Shown piece after piece: positions 8,374 to 16,412 of a stretch of DNA of 34,931 bases (the first letter of the stretch is position 1; each line of letters starts with the position of its first letter). The notes below the pieces were generated by a model. The model was not told the DNA's origin, made no database searches, and worked only from the letters and a program-made list of their open reading frames with translations. The translations under genes and the position numbers were made by a program. Source of the DNA: Gammaproteobacteria bacterium. Its GTDB lineage: Bacteria > Pseudomonadota > Gammaproteobacteria > Steroidobacterales > Steroidobacteraceae. The stretch covers positions 1 to 34,931 of the forward strand of contig PLUE01000005.1 of NCBI GenBank assembly GCA_003164785.1, read 5' to 3'.

Positions 8374-9891
8374 TTAATCCCTCTCCTCGACGCTGACCAA
8401 GCTGGCGCCGAAGGCGTTCGAACACTGCTTGGCAATCCCGAGATCGCGCGTGCCGCCCGCCCCCCGACAGACATCCTTGCCGGCTGCCGCGGAGAGCGTG
8501 GCGATCTGCCCGATACGTTGTGCCGCGACCGTCGTGGTCTGGATTTTCTCGAACGGTCCCGATTGGCTCACGTATTCGGCGGGTAATGCCAACGTCGAGA
8601 AGTCGCGCGCCGTATCCGTCACCATCACCAGCAAATGGTCCACCCCACGCGGGCCGAGGGCGGTTACATTCCAGTCCTGCCGCGGCAGTTGCAGGGGCTG
8701 ATTCGCCACGATGGCATTATTCGCATCGAGCTGATTCGGGAACAACAGATAAAAGCTGCCCGGCTGGGTGCCCTGATAGAAGAGATAGACGAAACCATCC
8801 CGTTGCGAACGTATCGACAGGTCAAGATTGCCGCCGATCTTGAGCGCGGGCGCCGTCACCGCCTGCACCTCCCAGCGATCGTCTCGTTGATTGTAAATAT
8901 CGCTCAGCGTCGCCACGGCATCCACGGCCGCCGGGGCGGGAGTGACGGCGGGCTGCGCAGCGGCGGATGAAACGTCCGCGAAGGCGGGCACCAACGCCGA
9001 ATTGCCGACCAGGGTCACGTGTTGCCGGGCCGAGTCCTCCTGCGTCTTGTCGAGCCGGGCCTGAACACAGGAGGTGAGTTCCTGCATCGACAGTGAACCG
9101 CTATGATCCGAATCGGTGGCGGCTCCACCGAGGCATTGTTCGAAGTTGTAGGTCAGCGCGCCGCCCTTGGAGGTGTCCCACGCCACTTCGTTGTTTCTCG
9201 CCGCGGCAAGAATCACCAGATTGTGATCGGTGGTGCTGAAATCCACTCCACGAGCCTGCGAAAAACTGCCGAGATTGACGGCCAACGAGCACTGCGGGCT
9301 CGATGCCTCTGGACTGAATTTCGCCCGCAATTGCAGCCCCGCGAGTTTGCGTGCGTTGGTGGCTTGGGCAACTCCGCCGGAGTGGCAGGAGTCGAGCATC
9401 ACGATCGTCTTGTCTGTCTTTGCGCTCAACGGTCTCAACATGGCGGCGAACTCGGTGTTGGTGACCACGTGCATGTCCTGCATGACGATGCTCTCCGTGC
9501 ATTGATTGGTCGCCTTGGAGAAGAATCGTGCGCCGTGACCAGAAAAATACACATAGAGCTTGTCGCCCGGCATGATGCTCTGGTTCATGCTGGCCAACGC
9601 ATCTCTCAAACCGTCGCGCGTGACCTGCTGTTCGGACAATTCGACGATGTTCTGCGGTGGCACGCCGAACCGCCTGGCAAGCTCGTTGGCCAGCTTCCGA
9701 TCGGTCAGCACCCCGGGCAATGGGCTGCGCTGATATTCCGAGACCGTGATGATGAGTGCATGATTCGCCGGCGAGAGGGGAGCATGGACGCCGCTCTGCG
9801 CGAGCGCCGCGGGCGGGCGGGCGAGACTGGCGATCGTCAATGCGGCGCCAATGAAAATGCCGCCGCTGTGAATTTGCTGTCGGATGCTCAT
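8374..9891 (-). CDS. Exported caspase-like (C14) protease with EF-hand-like loop and DUF4384 domain
   Basis: 505 residues. ATG at 9891 is preferred because GGAGG lies just upstream; a longer reading from 9912 would include this ribosome site. A signal peptide (1-32, ending AALAQS) precedes the C14 fold. Catalytic dyad: His119 in YVYFSGHGARF and Cys169 in VMLDSCHSGG. At residues 260-271 an exact 12-residue EF-hand-type loop occurs (DSDHSGSLSMQE). Segments related to this are frequent in bacterial C14 proteins, so calcium binding is possible but unproven. The C-terminal ~190 residues contain a DUF4384-like beta domain (GFVYLFYQGTQPGSFYLLFPN). It is the second gene of a two-caspase operon, 29 bases after its partner. 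Substrate unknown. Confidence 0.9.
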   Translation of the reverse strand: MSIRQQIHSGGIFIGAALTIASLARPPAALAQSGVHAPLSPANHALIITVSEYQRSPLPGVLTDRKLANELARRFGVPPQNIVELSEQQVTRDGLRDALASMNQSIMPGDKLYVYFSGHGARFFSKATNQCTESIVMQDMHVVTNTEFAAMLRPLSAKTDKTIVMLDSCHSGGVAQATNARKLAGLQLRAKFSPEASSPQCSLAVNLGSFSQARGVDFSTTDHNLVILAAARNNEVAWDTSKGGALTYNFEQCLGGAATDSDHSGSLSMQELTSCVQARLDKTQEDSARQHVTLVGNSALVPAFADVSSAAAQPAVTPAPAAVDAVATLSDIYNQRDDRWEVQAVTAPALKIGGNLDLSIRSQRDGFVYLFYQGTQPGSFYLLFPNQLDANNAIVANQPLQLPRQDWNVTALGPRGVDHLLVMVTDTARDFSTLALPAEYVSQSGPFEKIQTTTVAAQRIGQIATLSAAAGKDVCRGAGGTRDLGIAKQCSNAFGASLVSVEERD

Positions 9892-9920
9892 CCTCTTCCT
9901 CCGGTCCGTCACAACTTATC

Positions 9921-11606
9921 TCAAGAGCCGCACAGGCCGCTGCCGCCGCCCGGATACGTCCGCACGGTAATTTGCTGCACCGCCACCGCGCCCCGCACGC
10001 TGGCGAGTCCCCTCCCCAGCGCGGTGGCGCGGCGGCCGTCCGCCGCAAAGCGTTCCGCGCTGTTCAGTTCATCGAAGAAAGCCGGTTGGTGATCAAATGC
10101 CAGGACGGCCACCTGATCCGTCCCGAACGGTGCCGCCACGAGAATGCGATCCATGGGGTCCTTGCCGGGGATGGCCACCGCCGCGCCACTGGCGATGACT
10201 TGCCGCTCCGCGGCCCGCGTCGGATAAAGCACGGTCAGATTGCCCTGAGCATCGAGATTCAGCAGCATGATGAAGGCCGGCTTCTGCAACCGCACCGCGA
10301 AGACGAACGACTCGCATTGAACATAGGTATTGCCGCGGCTGCCGGGGTCGGTCTCGGCGCGCAGTCCGAGGCTGTCATCGGCGGCCGGCAAGGTCCGGTT
10401 GAGCCATGCCTGCGCCGCGATGCGTTTGATGAGCGCGGGATCGCCGGTCTTCGCGGCAACGATCGGATCGCCGGCGGGTCCCAGCAATTGGACCTCATCA
10501 CCCCGTTGTCGCACCACCAGATCGCCGCCGCCAGCCACGATGGCGACCCCGGGAATCGTCGAGAGCGTGTCGCGCAATCCGCCCGACACGGCATCGAGTC
10601 GTAGATGCACGGTCGTGTCGCGCGTCGCGGCCGAGGCGGCCGGCCGGGCGGACGCCTGCATGCCCAGAAACGGATTCGATCCCACGTCGTGAGGGTCTTC
10701 GGCGAGCGCAGGGAGCAGTTGTGGATGCTGGGCAAAGTTCCGGTGCTCCAGGAAGGCGTTCATCGCCTCACGGCCCTGCGCATAGTTGAACGAGCCCGAT
10801 ATCAGCTGCCCATCCAGCAATCGCAGGAATGCGTCCGTGAAGGCGCCATGATACTTGCCGTCCAAGGTCGGCGCCTGTTGCAGCGCTTGAGGCGACGAAA
10901 TGTCGGCACCGGTTTCGCTGTCGCTGGCGCCCGCCAGCAACACCACATGTTGATATGGATACGGGGGCGGCGGCGGACGCGCGGCGGGCGGCGTGATCCG
11001 GGCCACCCCGAGATCGCGGCTCGGCAGTTGCAAATAGCGCGAATGGCTGTACGTCTGCCCGAACGAGCGGACCACCTGGCCGGAATAGCAGCTGTCCGAT
11101 ACCACGACCACCAAACGTCCGCCTTGATCGAGACGTTTCAGGCGCGGCACGAGGTCGCGACGGCCGATGATCAAGGTGCGTTGCGCTTCCTTCAACGAGC
11201 TGAAATCCAGGTCGTACGGCACCCACGCCCCGGTCGCATATGGCAGATCGAAACCATTGTTCTCGGCGTTTGCACTCGTGCCGTGACCGCTGAAGTAAAT
11301 CAATACGGTATCGCCGGGCGCGGTGCGCTCCTCGAGCGCGGAAATCTCGGACAGGATGCGATCGTGCGTGGCTTCCTGATCGCGCAGCGTCCGCACGTCG
11401 GCGGCCGTAAAGCCCCACGAGGTGAGGGCCCGCTGCATGGAATCGATGTCCGGGGCGGTACCGAGCAACTGCTGCGTCTTGAGCTGCGGATCGCTGAACT
11501 GGCCGACGGCCACCAGCAGCGCCACATTCTTCGCCGGCGCCATGCAGCTGATCATCGGGCACAGCACCAGTGCTGCCATTCGAAGCAGACGTCCACGATA
11601 ACCCAC
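9921..11606 (-). CDS. Exported caspase-like (C14) protease with DUF4384-like domain
   Basis: 561 residues from a GTG at 11606 with AGGGA six bases upstream; an internal ATG at 11579 is the alternative. The N-terminus is a signal peptide; MISC at 18-21 is a possible but imperfect lipobox, so it may be a lipoprotein. Catalytic residues are His108 (LIYFSGHGTSA) and Cys173 (VVVSDSCYSGQ), both in good context. A Pro-rich loop (PPAARPPPPPYP, about 206-217) interrupts the protease domain. The C-terminal part has a DUF4384-like block (FAVRLQKPAFIMLLNLDAQG...LTVLYPT). It is the first gene of the tandem caspase operon and diverges from the TPR/alpha-beta hydrolase gene across a 231-base spacer. It is related in design, but not closely in sequence, to its downstream partner. 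Confidence 0.9.
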   Translation of the reverse strand: MGYRGRLLRMAALVLCPMISCMAPAKNVALLVAVGQFSDPQLKTQQLLGTAPDIDSMQRALTSWGFTAADVRTLRDQEATHDRILSEISALEERTAPGDTVLIYFSGHGTSANAENNGFDLPYATGAWVPYDLDFSSLKEAQRTLIIGRRDLVPRLKRLDQGGRLVVVVSDSCYSGQVVRSFGQTYSHSRYLQLPSRDLGVARITPPAARPPPPPYPYQHVVLLAGASDSETGADISSPQALQQAPTLDGKYHGAFTDAFLRLLDGQLISGSFNYAQGREAMNAFLEHRNFAQHPQLLPALAEDPHDVGSNPFLGMQASARPAASAATRDTTVHLRLDAVSGGLRDTLSTIPGVAIVAGGGDLVVRQRGDEVQLLGPAGDPIVAAKTGDPALIKRIAAQAWLNRTLPAADDSLGLRAETDPGSRGNTYVQCESFVFAVRLQKPAFIMLLNLDAQGNLTVLYPTRAAERQVIASGAAVAIPGKDPMDRILVAAPFGTDQVAVLAFDHQPAFFDELNSAERFAADGRRATALGRGLASVRGAVAVQQITVRTYPGGGSGLCGS

Positions 11607-11837
11607 GGTGAATCCCTGTGCGTCGGTAGCTATTTGTTCCGATTGTACACAACTGGCGCCATGCCGCCGGGCGCAGCGGCCGACCGCAAACGAACCCGAA
11701 GGATCAGCGGATTGCGAAAACTTGGGGTAAAGTAAAACCTGAAAGCCAACAAGTTGCCTCGAGCACCGACTTTCTGGGGATTTTCACGCGTGCATGCGGC
11801 GCGGCCGTCAGCCGCTTGGCACCACGTCAAGAACATT

Positions 11838-13637
11838 ATGATCGAACGGCTCATCTGCCTTTTCTTGTTGTGCGCGCCCGGCATCGCCTCCGCTCAATCG
11901 GCCGATCTGCTGCGCGCCTATCAACATTTCGAGAGCGCCAAGACGGCCGGCAACGTTCCGGAGGCGCTGAAGTACGGGGATCAGGCACTCGGCATCTCGC
12001 AAAGCGCGGGCGACACCCAAGCCGTATTCGAGTTGCTGCGCACCCTCGGCGATTTTGCCGGTCAATCCGGAGCCGACGCGGCGGCCGTCGACTATTACGA
12101 GCGTGCCCTTGCGCTGCAGGAGTCGCAACTGGGAACCAGCCATCCGGATCTCGTGCCCCTGCTGACCAAAGTGGCGGACCTGCGGCTGAAGGCAAAGCAA
12201 TACGCGGACGCGGAAGCTCTCGAACAGCGCATCATCGGCATCGAGCGTGCGGCCTATGGCGACCGTCACGAGAACGTACAGGTGACCCTCGAGAAGCTGC
12301 GCGACATCTACCGCAACACCGGCGACACCGACGCTCTCGCCCGCCTCGACGTCCAGATGCAGCCGCCCGCCGCCGCCACCCGGGGAACACTTCCCGCTCC
12401 GGGCAGCGTTGCCAGCAGGAATAGCCGCTACAAGCAATCCAACGGTTTCGCGACGGTGCGGGTGTTTTACGGCACCAACCGGGCCCCATCGGGCGAGGTC
12501 AAGCCGGCCCTGTATTACGGTAAGGCGCGAGGCGAGCTTCAGTACGGCCATCTGGATGTCACGATCCCCCAAATCCACAAGGAAGCGGAGTTGGAGACCC
12601 AACCGCGGTGGGCCGACTACGTCTTCGACGTGGGCGAATCGCGCAGCCGGTACGTGTTGCTCGACAAGGTGACGCCGCTCCCCAGGGACGACTTCCTGCG
12701 CGACCTGCGGCAGCAGATCAAGGCCTCGAGCTCCAAGGATGTATTCATCTTCGTGCATGGCTTCAACAGCACCTTCGAAGATGCGGCGCGCCGCGCCGCG
12801 CAACTGGTGTATGACCTCGATTTCGACGGCACGCCGATGCTGTACAGCTGGCCGTCCCAGGGCAGCGCGACGGCGTATGTCGTCGACGAAGCGGCCGTCG
12901 GCATCAGCGGACGAAAGATGGCGGAATTTCTCGAGACCGTGGTGAGCCAGTCGGGCGCAGAACGCGTCCATCTGCTCGCGCACAGCATGGGCAATCGCGC
13001 GCTGATCGAGGCGCTGCAGACCTATCTCGCGAAGCGCGCGCCGGACGACCGCCGGCACATATTCGGCCAGGTGGTCTTCACGGCTCCCGATGTCGATCGC
13101 GACTATTTCATGGACGCGATCGAGCCGCTGCGCCAGTCCGCGGCCCGGGTAACCCTGTACGCGTCCGACAACGATTACGCGTTGAGGAGTTCGCAGTTTC
13201 TGCACGGCGCGCCGCGAGCCGGTACGGCCGGGAACGTCATGATCCGTCTGGCAGGTCTCGACTCCATCGACATGTCGGCGGTGCCGGCCGACGTGCTGGG
13301 ACATTCCTATTTCGCCGCCAACTCGGGCGCGCTATTCGACATATTCCGGTTGCTCTGGCGTGGCGATGCCCCGCCGCAGCGTTGCGGCATGACGGGCCGC
13401 CAGACCGCGGGCTCCCTCGCCACCTGGGTGTTCAATGCGGATGCCTGCAAAGGCGACGATTTGCTGGAGGCCGGTGTGATGCTGAAGCGCTTCGGCGACC
13501 TGGCTCGCGCACGAGTGATCGCCAACATGGCGAGCCTGAGCGATCCGTCGCAGAAGCAGCAATGGTCGCTCATTTTGAAACGCCTGGACGTCCTGTTGCC
13601 ATCGGTGAAGTCACCGGTCGGGACTTTCGCCCAATGA
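11838..13637 (+). CDS. Exported TPR + DUF900 alpha/beta hydrolase
   Basis: 599 residues. The ATG at 11838 is chosen because it opens directly with a signal peptide (MIERLICLFLLCAPGIASAQ); no strong ribosome site is seen. Residues ~28-165 form TPR/Kinesin-light-chain-like helices (VDYYERALALQESQLG). Residues ~205-530 are a DUF900 alpha/beta hydrolase: FIFVHGFNSTFEDAARRAAQ (304-323) and the nucleophile elbow LLAHSMGN with Ser383; LGHSYF near the C-terminal side is a plausible catalytic His. The substrate class (lipid, peptide or ester) is unknown. It is the first gene of a four-gene run in which every junction is an ATGA overlap, so it is made in fixed ratio with the next three proteins. Confidence 0.9.
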   Translation: MIERLICLFLLCAPGIASAQSADLLRAYQHFESAKTAGNVPEALKYGDQALGISQSAGDTQAVFELLRTLGDFAGQSGADAAAVDYYERALALQESQLGTSHPDLVPLLTKVADLRLKAKQYADAEALEQRIIGIERAAYGDRHENVQVTLEKLRDIYRNTGDTDALARLDVQMQPPAAATRGTLPAPGSVASRNSRYKQSNGFATVRVFYGTNRAPSGEVKPALYYGKARGELQYGHLDVTIPQIHKEAELETQPRWADYVFDVGESRSRYVLLDKVTPLPRDDFLRDLRQQIKASSSKDVFIFVHGFNSTFEDAARRAAQLVYDLDFDGTPMLYSWPSQGSATAYVVDEAAVGISGRKMAEFLETVVSQSGAERVHLLAHSMGNRALIEALQTYLAKRAPDDRRHIFGQVVFTAPDVDRDYFMDAIEPLRQSAARVTLYASDNDYALRSSQFLHGAPRAGTAGNVMIRLAGLDSIDMSAVPADVLGHSYFAANSGALFDIFRLLWRGDAPPQRCGMTGRQTAGSLATWVFNADACKGDDLLEAGVMLKRFGDLARARVIANMASLSDPSQKQQWSLILKRLDVLLPSVKSPVGTFAQ

Positions 13638-15100
13638 GCGGCATCTCGAGACCGCTCGTGATCGTGGTCGCCCTCGGGCTTCTCCAGCTGCACCCGGCCG
13701 ATGCGTCGCCCGATGCCGCCCGCGACAAGGTCGAGGTGCGCGCCTTCGTCAACGACAGCTGCATCGTCGCCGACGAACCCTATTTTCTGCCGGCCTCGAG
13801 CGACAAGGAGGCGGGCGACCAGGCGAAATTCCTGCCGCTGCTGGGATTGGTCATCGGCAAACTCGCGGAACTGTTCATCAATCACGAAATCCAGGCGTTC
13901 GCGGACCGCATGAAATCTCACGCCGCGCGCAAGGACACGCATTACGCCGTGAGCCGGCACATGAATCTATATCGCGTCGATTTTCAGCCGGCTCCGGATC
14001 TCGCGATCAACGCCAAGTTGGGCTGCATGACCATCGTCGCGGCCAGCTTCAGGCCGGAGCCGGCGACGTGCACCGCGCAATATGAGCCGAGGGAACTCGC
14101 CCGGCAGAGCGCCGCGTTGCCGGAGAACGAATGGAAGACGTCGCGGACGGACGACTCCATCGAGAATCAACTGCGCCGCGCCAACGTGTGTGTCGAGGGA
14201 AGAGCTCGGGCGGTGTACGAGGCGCGCTTCGAATTCTCGAAGGACGGCACCGCCTACCGTCTGAAAGACGCGGGCTACCACATCGAATCGCTCCTGACGA
14301 CGCAGGACAAGGGCGCGACGCGCAATACCATTTACACCCTGAAGATCTCCGATCCCGGCGCCACCGATCAACAGGAAGTGCTCTCGAGCGCCTGGGTCGA
14401 CATTGGCGCCGTCGGTGCCGGCGCACACTCGAACGGCGCGAAACCGGATGCCGCGCCATGGCTGCGCGTACCCCCCATGTCGGCGGAAGCGCGTCGCAAT
14501 TACGACGCCAAAACCCGGACTTACCAGGACGACATCGCCGAGATCGAGGCACTGAAGCGCGCGCTCTCCCGCAATCAACGAGTGCTCGCCAATCTGGATC
14601 AGCGCATTGCGACGGCGGGACCGGAAATGGTCGACGGACTCAAGCAGGAACGCAACCGGATCGCCGTGCAAAATCAGTCGCAGGGCGCCGAACTCGATGC
14701 GCGCAATGCCGAATACCTCGAGTTGCCGCAGACTCCGCTGGAGTTCATGCCGGTCACGATCGAGGTGGCGGTGACGGAGACGGAATCCGAGAAGAAATCC
14801 CGCGTCGCCCTGGCGGATATCATCGGCAAGAACAGCGATGTGGTCGCCTCGGCCGTGGGCAATGCAGCAAGCGGTCTGATATCGAAGTCCATGAACGCGG
14901 CCGATCTGAAGACCGAGGCCGATTCCCCCGAGGCTGAGGATCATTTGAACGTGGCGAAGAATCTATATTTCGACGCGCTGGTCGATTCTCGAACCGTTGC
15001 CGCCGAAGCTGCCCGCGCGGAATCGCAGCGCAAGCTCATCAATGCCCGAAATCAGTACAATGACGTGCGTCGGTCCCTGGGGCTGGAAAACATCAAATGA
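13634..15100 (+). CDS. Unknown secreted protein with coiled coils
   Basis: 488 residues; I do not recognise the family. The start is ATG 13634, overlapping the upstream TGA. A signal peptide (1-25, ending ADAS) is followed by a mixed domain (30-280) with several cysteines (43, 131, 146, 186) that could form disulfides in the periplasm. Next is a long predicted coiled coil (about 284-365; ALKRALSRNQRVLANLDQRI) and a charged helical C-terminus (440-482). A small Gly/Ala/Ser-rich helix around 402-418 (DVVASAVGNAASGLIS) might contact membrane. There is no enzymatic motif. Its position between a hydrolase and an OmpA-domain protein, with overlapping reading frames on both sides, suggests a structural or scaffold role in an envelope complex (inference). 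Confidence 0.82.
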   Translation: MSGISRPLVIVVALGLLQLHPADASPDAARDKVEVRAFVNDSCIVADEPYFLPASSDKEAGDQAKFLPLLGLVIGKLAELFINHEIQAFADRMKSHAARKDTHYAVSRHMNLYRVDFQPAPDLAINAKLGCMTIVAASFRPEPATCTAQYEPRELARQSAALPENEWKTSRTDDSIENQLRRANVCVEGRARAVYEARFEFSKDGTAYRLKDAGYHIESLLTTQDKGATRNTIYTLKISDPGATDQQEVLSSAWVDIGAVGAGAHSNGAKPDAAPWLRVPPMSAEARRNYDAKTRTYQDDIAEIEALKRALSRNQRVLANLDQRIATAGPEMVDGLKQERNRIAVQNQSQGAELDARNAEYLELPQTPLEFMPVTIEVAVTETESEKKSRVALADIIGKNSDVVASAVGNAASGLISKSMNAADLKTEADSPEAEDHLNVAKNLYFDALVDSRTVAAEAARAESQRKLINARNQYNDVRRSLGLENIK

Positions 15101-15633
15101 TGCGCAAACACGCTCTCATCACACCGACGCTCATTGCTCTGCTCTGGTTTGCCCAGGGCGCCGCGTCGGCGGCCGGCGAGGACGCAAAGGACGTTCTGTC
15201 CGGACAACAGATCGAACAGGCGTTGCAGCCGCAGATCACCCGCGGTTTCGTGCCCCGTGGGCTGACCCGGCGCGGCACCGCGGACGCGGCACAATCGGTC
15301 AGTCTCAACATCCCCTTCGAGCACGACTCGAGCTCCTTACAGGCCGGGGCATCGGCACAACTCGTGCAGCTGCAACTGGCGCTCAACTCGGCGAGCTTGA
15401 GCAAGGACCGATTCGTCGTTGCCGGCCACACGGACGCCAAGGGCAGCGCGGCCTACAACAAGCAGCTGTCGCTGCGGCGCGCCCTGGCGGTCAAGCGCTT
15501 CCTGGTGACCCAGGGGATCGAGCCGAAGCGGCTGGAGACGGTCGGCTATGGTTCCGAACGATTGTTGGAGCCGGGGCGGCCCGAGGACCCGCGCAATCGA
15601 CGCGTGGAAATTCGCGACCTGGGTCCCTCATGA
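15097..15633 (+). CDS. OmpA-family peptidoglycan-binding protein
   Basis: 178 residues: signal peptide (about 1-26, ending ASAAG), a short linker and a C-terminal OmpA-like domain (about 68-175). Diagnostic segments are LNIPFEHDSSSL, VAGHTDAKGSAAYNKQLSLR (the Asp of HTD and the Arg of the LSxRRA element normally grip the meso-DAP of peptidoglycan) and GYGSERLLEP...RNRRVEI. There is no beta-barrel and no lipobox, so it is probably a soluble periplasmic or complex-bound cell-wall anchor. Overlapping start and stop (ATGA) on both sides tie it to the unknown coiled-coil protein and the methyltransferase. Confidence 0.92.
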   Translation: MMRKHALITPTLIALLWFAQGAASAAGEDAKDVLSGQQIEQALQPQITRGFVPRGLTRRGTADAAQSVSLNIPFEHDSSSLQAGASAQLVQLQLALNSASLSKDRFVVAGHTDAKGSAAYNKQLSLRRALAVKRFLVTQGIEPKRLETVGYGSERLLEPGRPEDPRNRRVEIRDLGPS

Positions 15634-16412
15634 GCACCACGCCGCAAGCGGCGCTCGTCGACGAAGCCTGTCGGCCGTACCGCAAGGCCGGCTTGTTCGC
15701 TTATTTTTTTGCGCGCAGCAAACTCCGCCGGGATCCCGTGTATCGGGCAATCCTGGAGCACGGACTCCTGGTGGGCCGCTCGCGCATTCTCGATTTGGGC
15801 TGCGGACAAGCGCTGCTCACTGCGTGGCTGCGCGCCGCGGCCCGCGTGTTCGATCGCGGATACTGGCCCGAAGCATGGCCCGCGGCGCCGAAGCCGATAT
15901 CCACGCGTGGCATCGAACTGATGGCGCGCGACGTGCACCGGGCGCGCAGCGCGCTCGGTGCCGATACCGAGGTGGTGACGGGCGACATCCGCCACACCGA
16001 GTTCGGTACGGCGGATGCCGTCGTCGTGTTGGACGTGCTGCACTACATGGGTACGGACGCACAGCGCGAGGTGCTTGGTCGCGTGCGCCTAGCCCTGCCG
16101 CCCAACGGCCTGTTGCTGCTGCGCATCTGCGATGCCGGAGGCGGCCTGCGTTATCACTACACCCAATGGGTCGACAAGATCGTCATGTGGTCGCGTGGCC
16201 ACGCCACCATGGCGCCCCATTGCCGCAGCGTCGCGGAATGGCAGACCCTCTTGCGGGAATCCGGATTCGCCAGCGAAGCCCAGCCCATGAGCCAGGGAAC
16301 CCCGTTCGCCAACGTGCTGCTCATCGCACACGCCGTCCCAATGGAAGTGCCGGGGTCATCGGCCCGGTTGGTAGATCACCAGACTCGTGACGCTGTCGTC
16401 GCCGGTGACTGA
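15630..16412 (+). CDS. Class I SAM-dependent methyltransferase
   Basis: 260 residues, no signal peptide, so cytosolic. Rossmann motif I is ILDLGCGQALL (53-63); the acidic motif II region is RGIELMARDVHRAR; VVTGDIRHTEFGTADAVVVL follows with motif IV-like DVLHYMG. A downstream helix pair (HYTQWVDKIVMWSRGH) and the C-terminal GTPFANVLLIA resemble, from memory, the methyltransferases found in aryl-polyene/xanthomonadin-type lipid clusters; a search is needed to confirm. None of the other genes of such clusters is here. It is the last gene of the ATGA-coupled four-gene run, and its 3' end overlaps the convergent SmpA-like gene by 57 bases. Being the only cytosolic product of the run makes its role puzzling. 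Confidence 0.87.
   Translation: MSTTPQAALVDEACRPYRKAGLFAYFFARSKLRRDPVYRAILEHGLLVGRSRILDLGCGQALLTAWLRAAARVFDRGYWPEAWPAAPKPISTRGIELMARDVHRARSALGADTEVVTGDIRHTEFGTADAVVVLDVLHYMGTDAQREVLGRVRLALPPNGLLLLRICDAGGGLRYHYTQWVDKIVMWSRGHATMAPHCRSVAEWQTLLRESGFASEAQPMSQGTPFANVLLIAHAVPMEVPGSSARLVDHQTRDAVVAGD

Noticed and set aside
7431..8474. 347-codon minus-strand frame opposite the Calx-beta kinase
   Set aside because: Arg/Gly-rich composition typical of an antisense frame of a GC-rich gene; the kinase is unmistakable.
9103..10092. Long open frame (329 codons) on the plus strand opposite the caspase operon
   Set aside because: Antisense shadow of two well-supported caspase genes; the product has no domain, signal or sensible composition. 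High GC makes such frames common.
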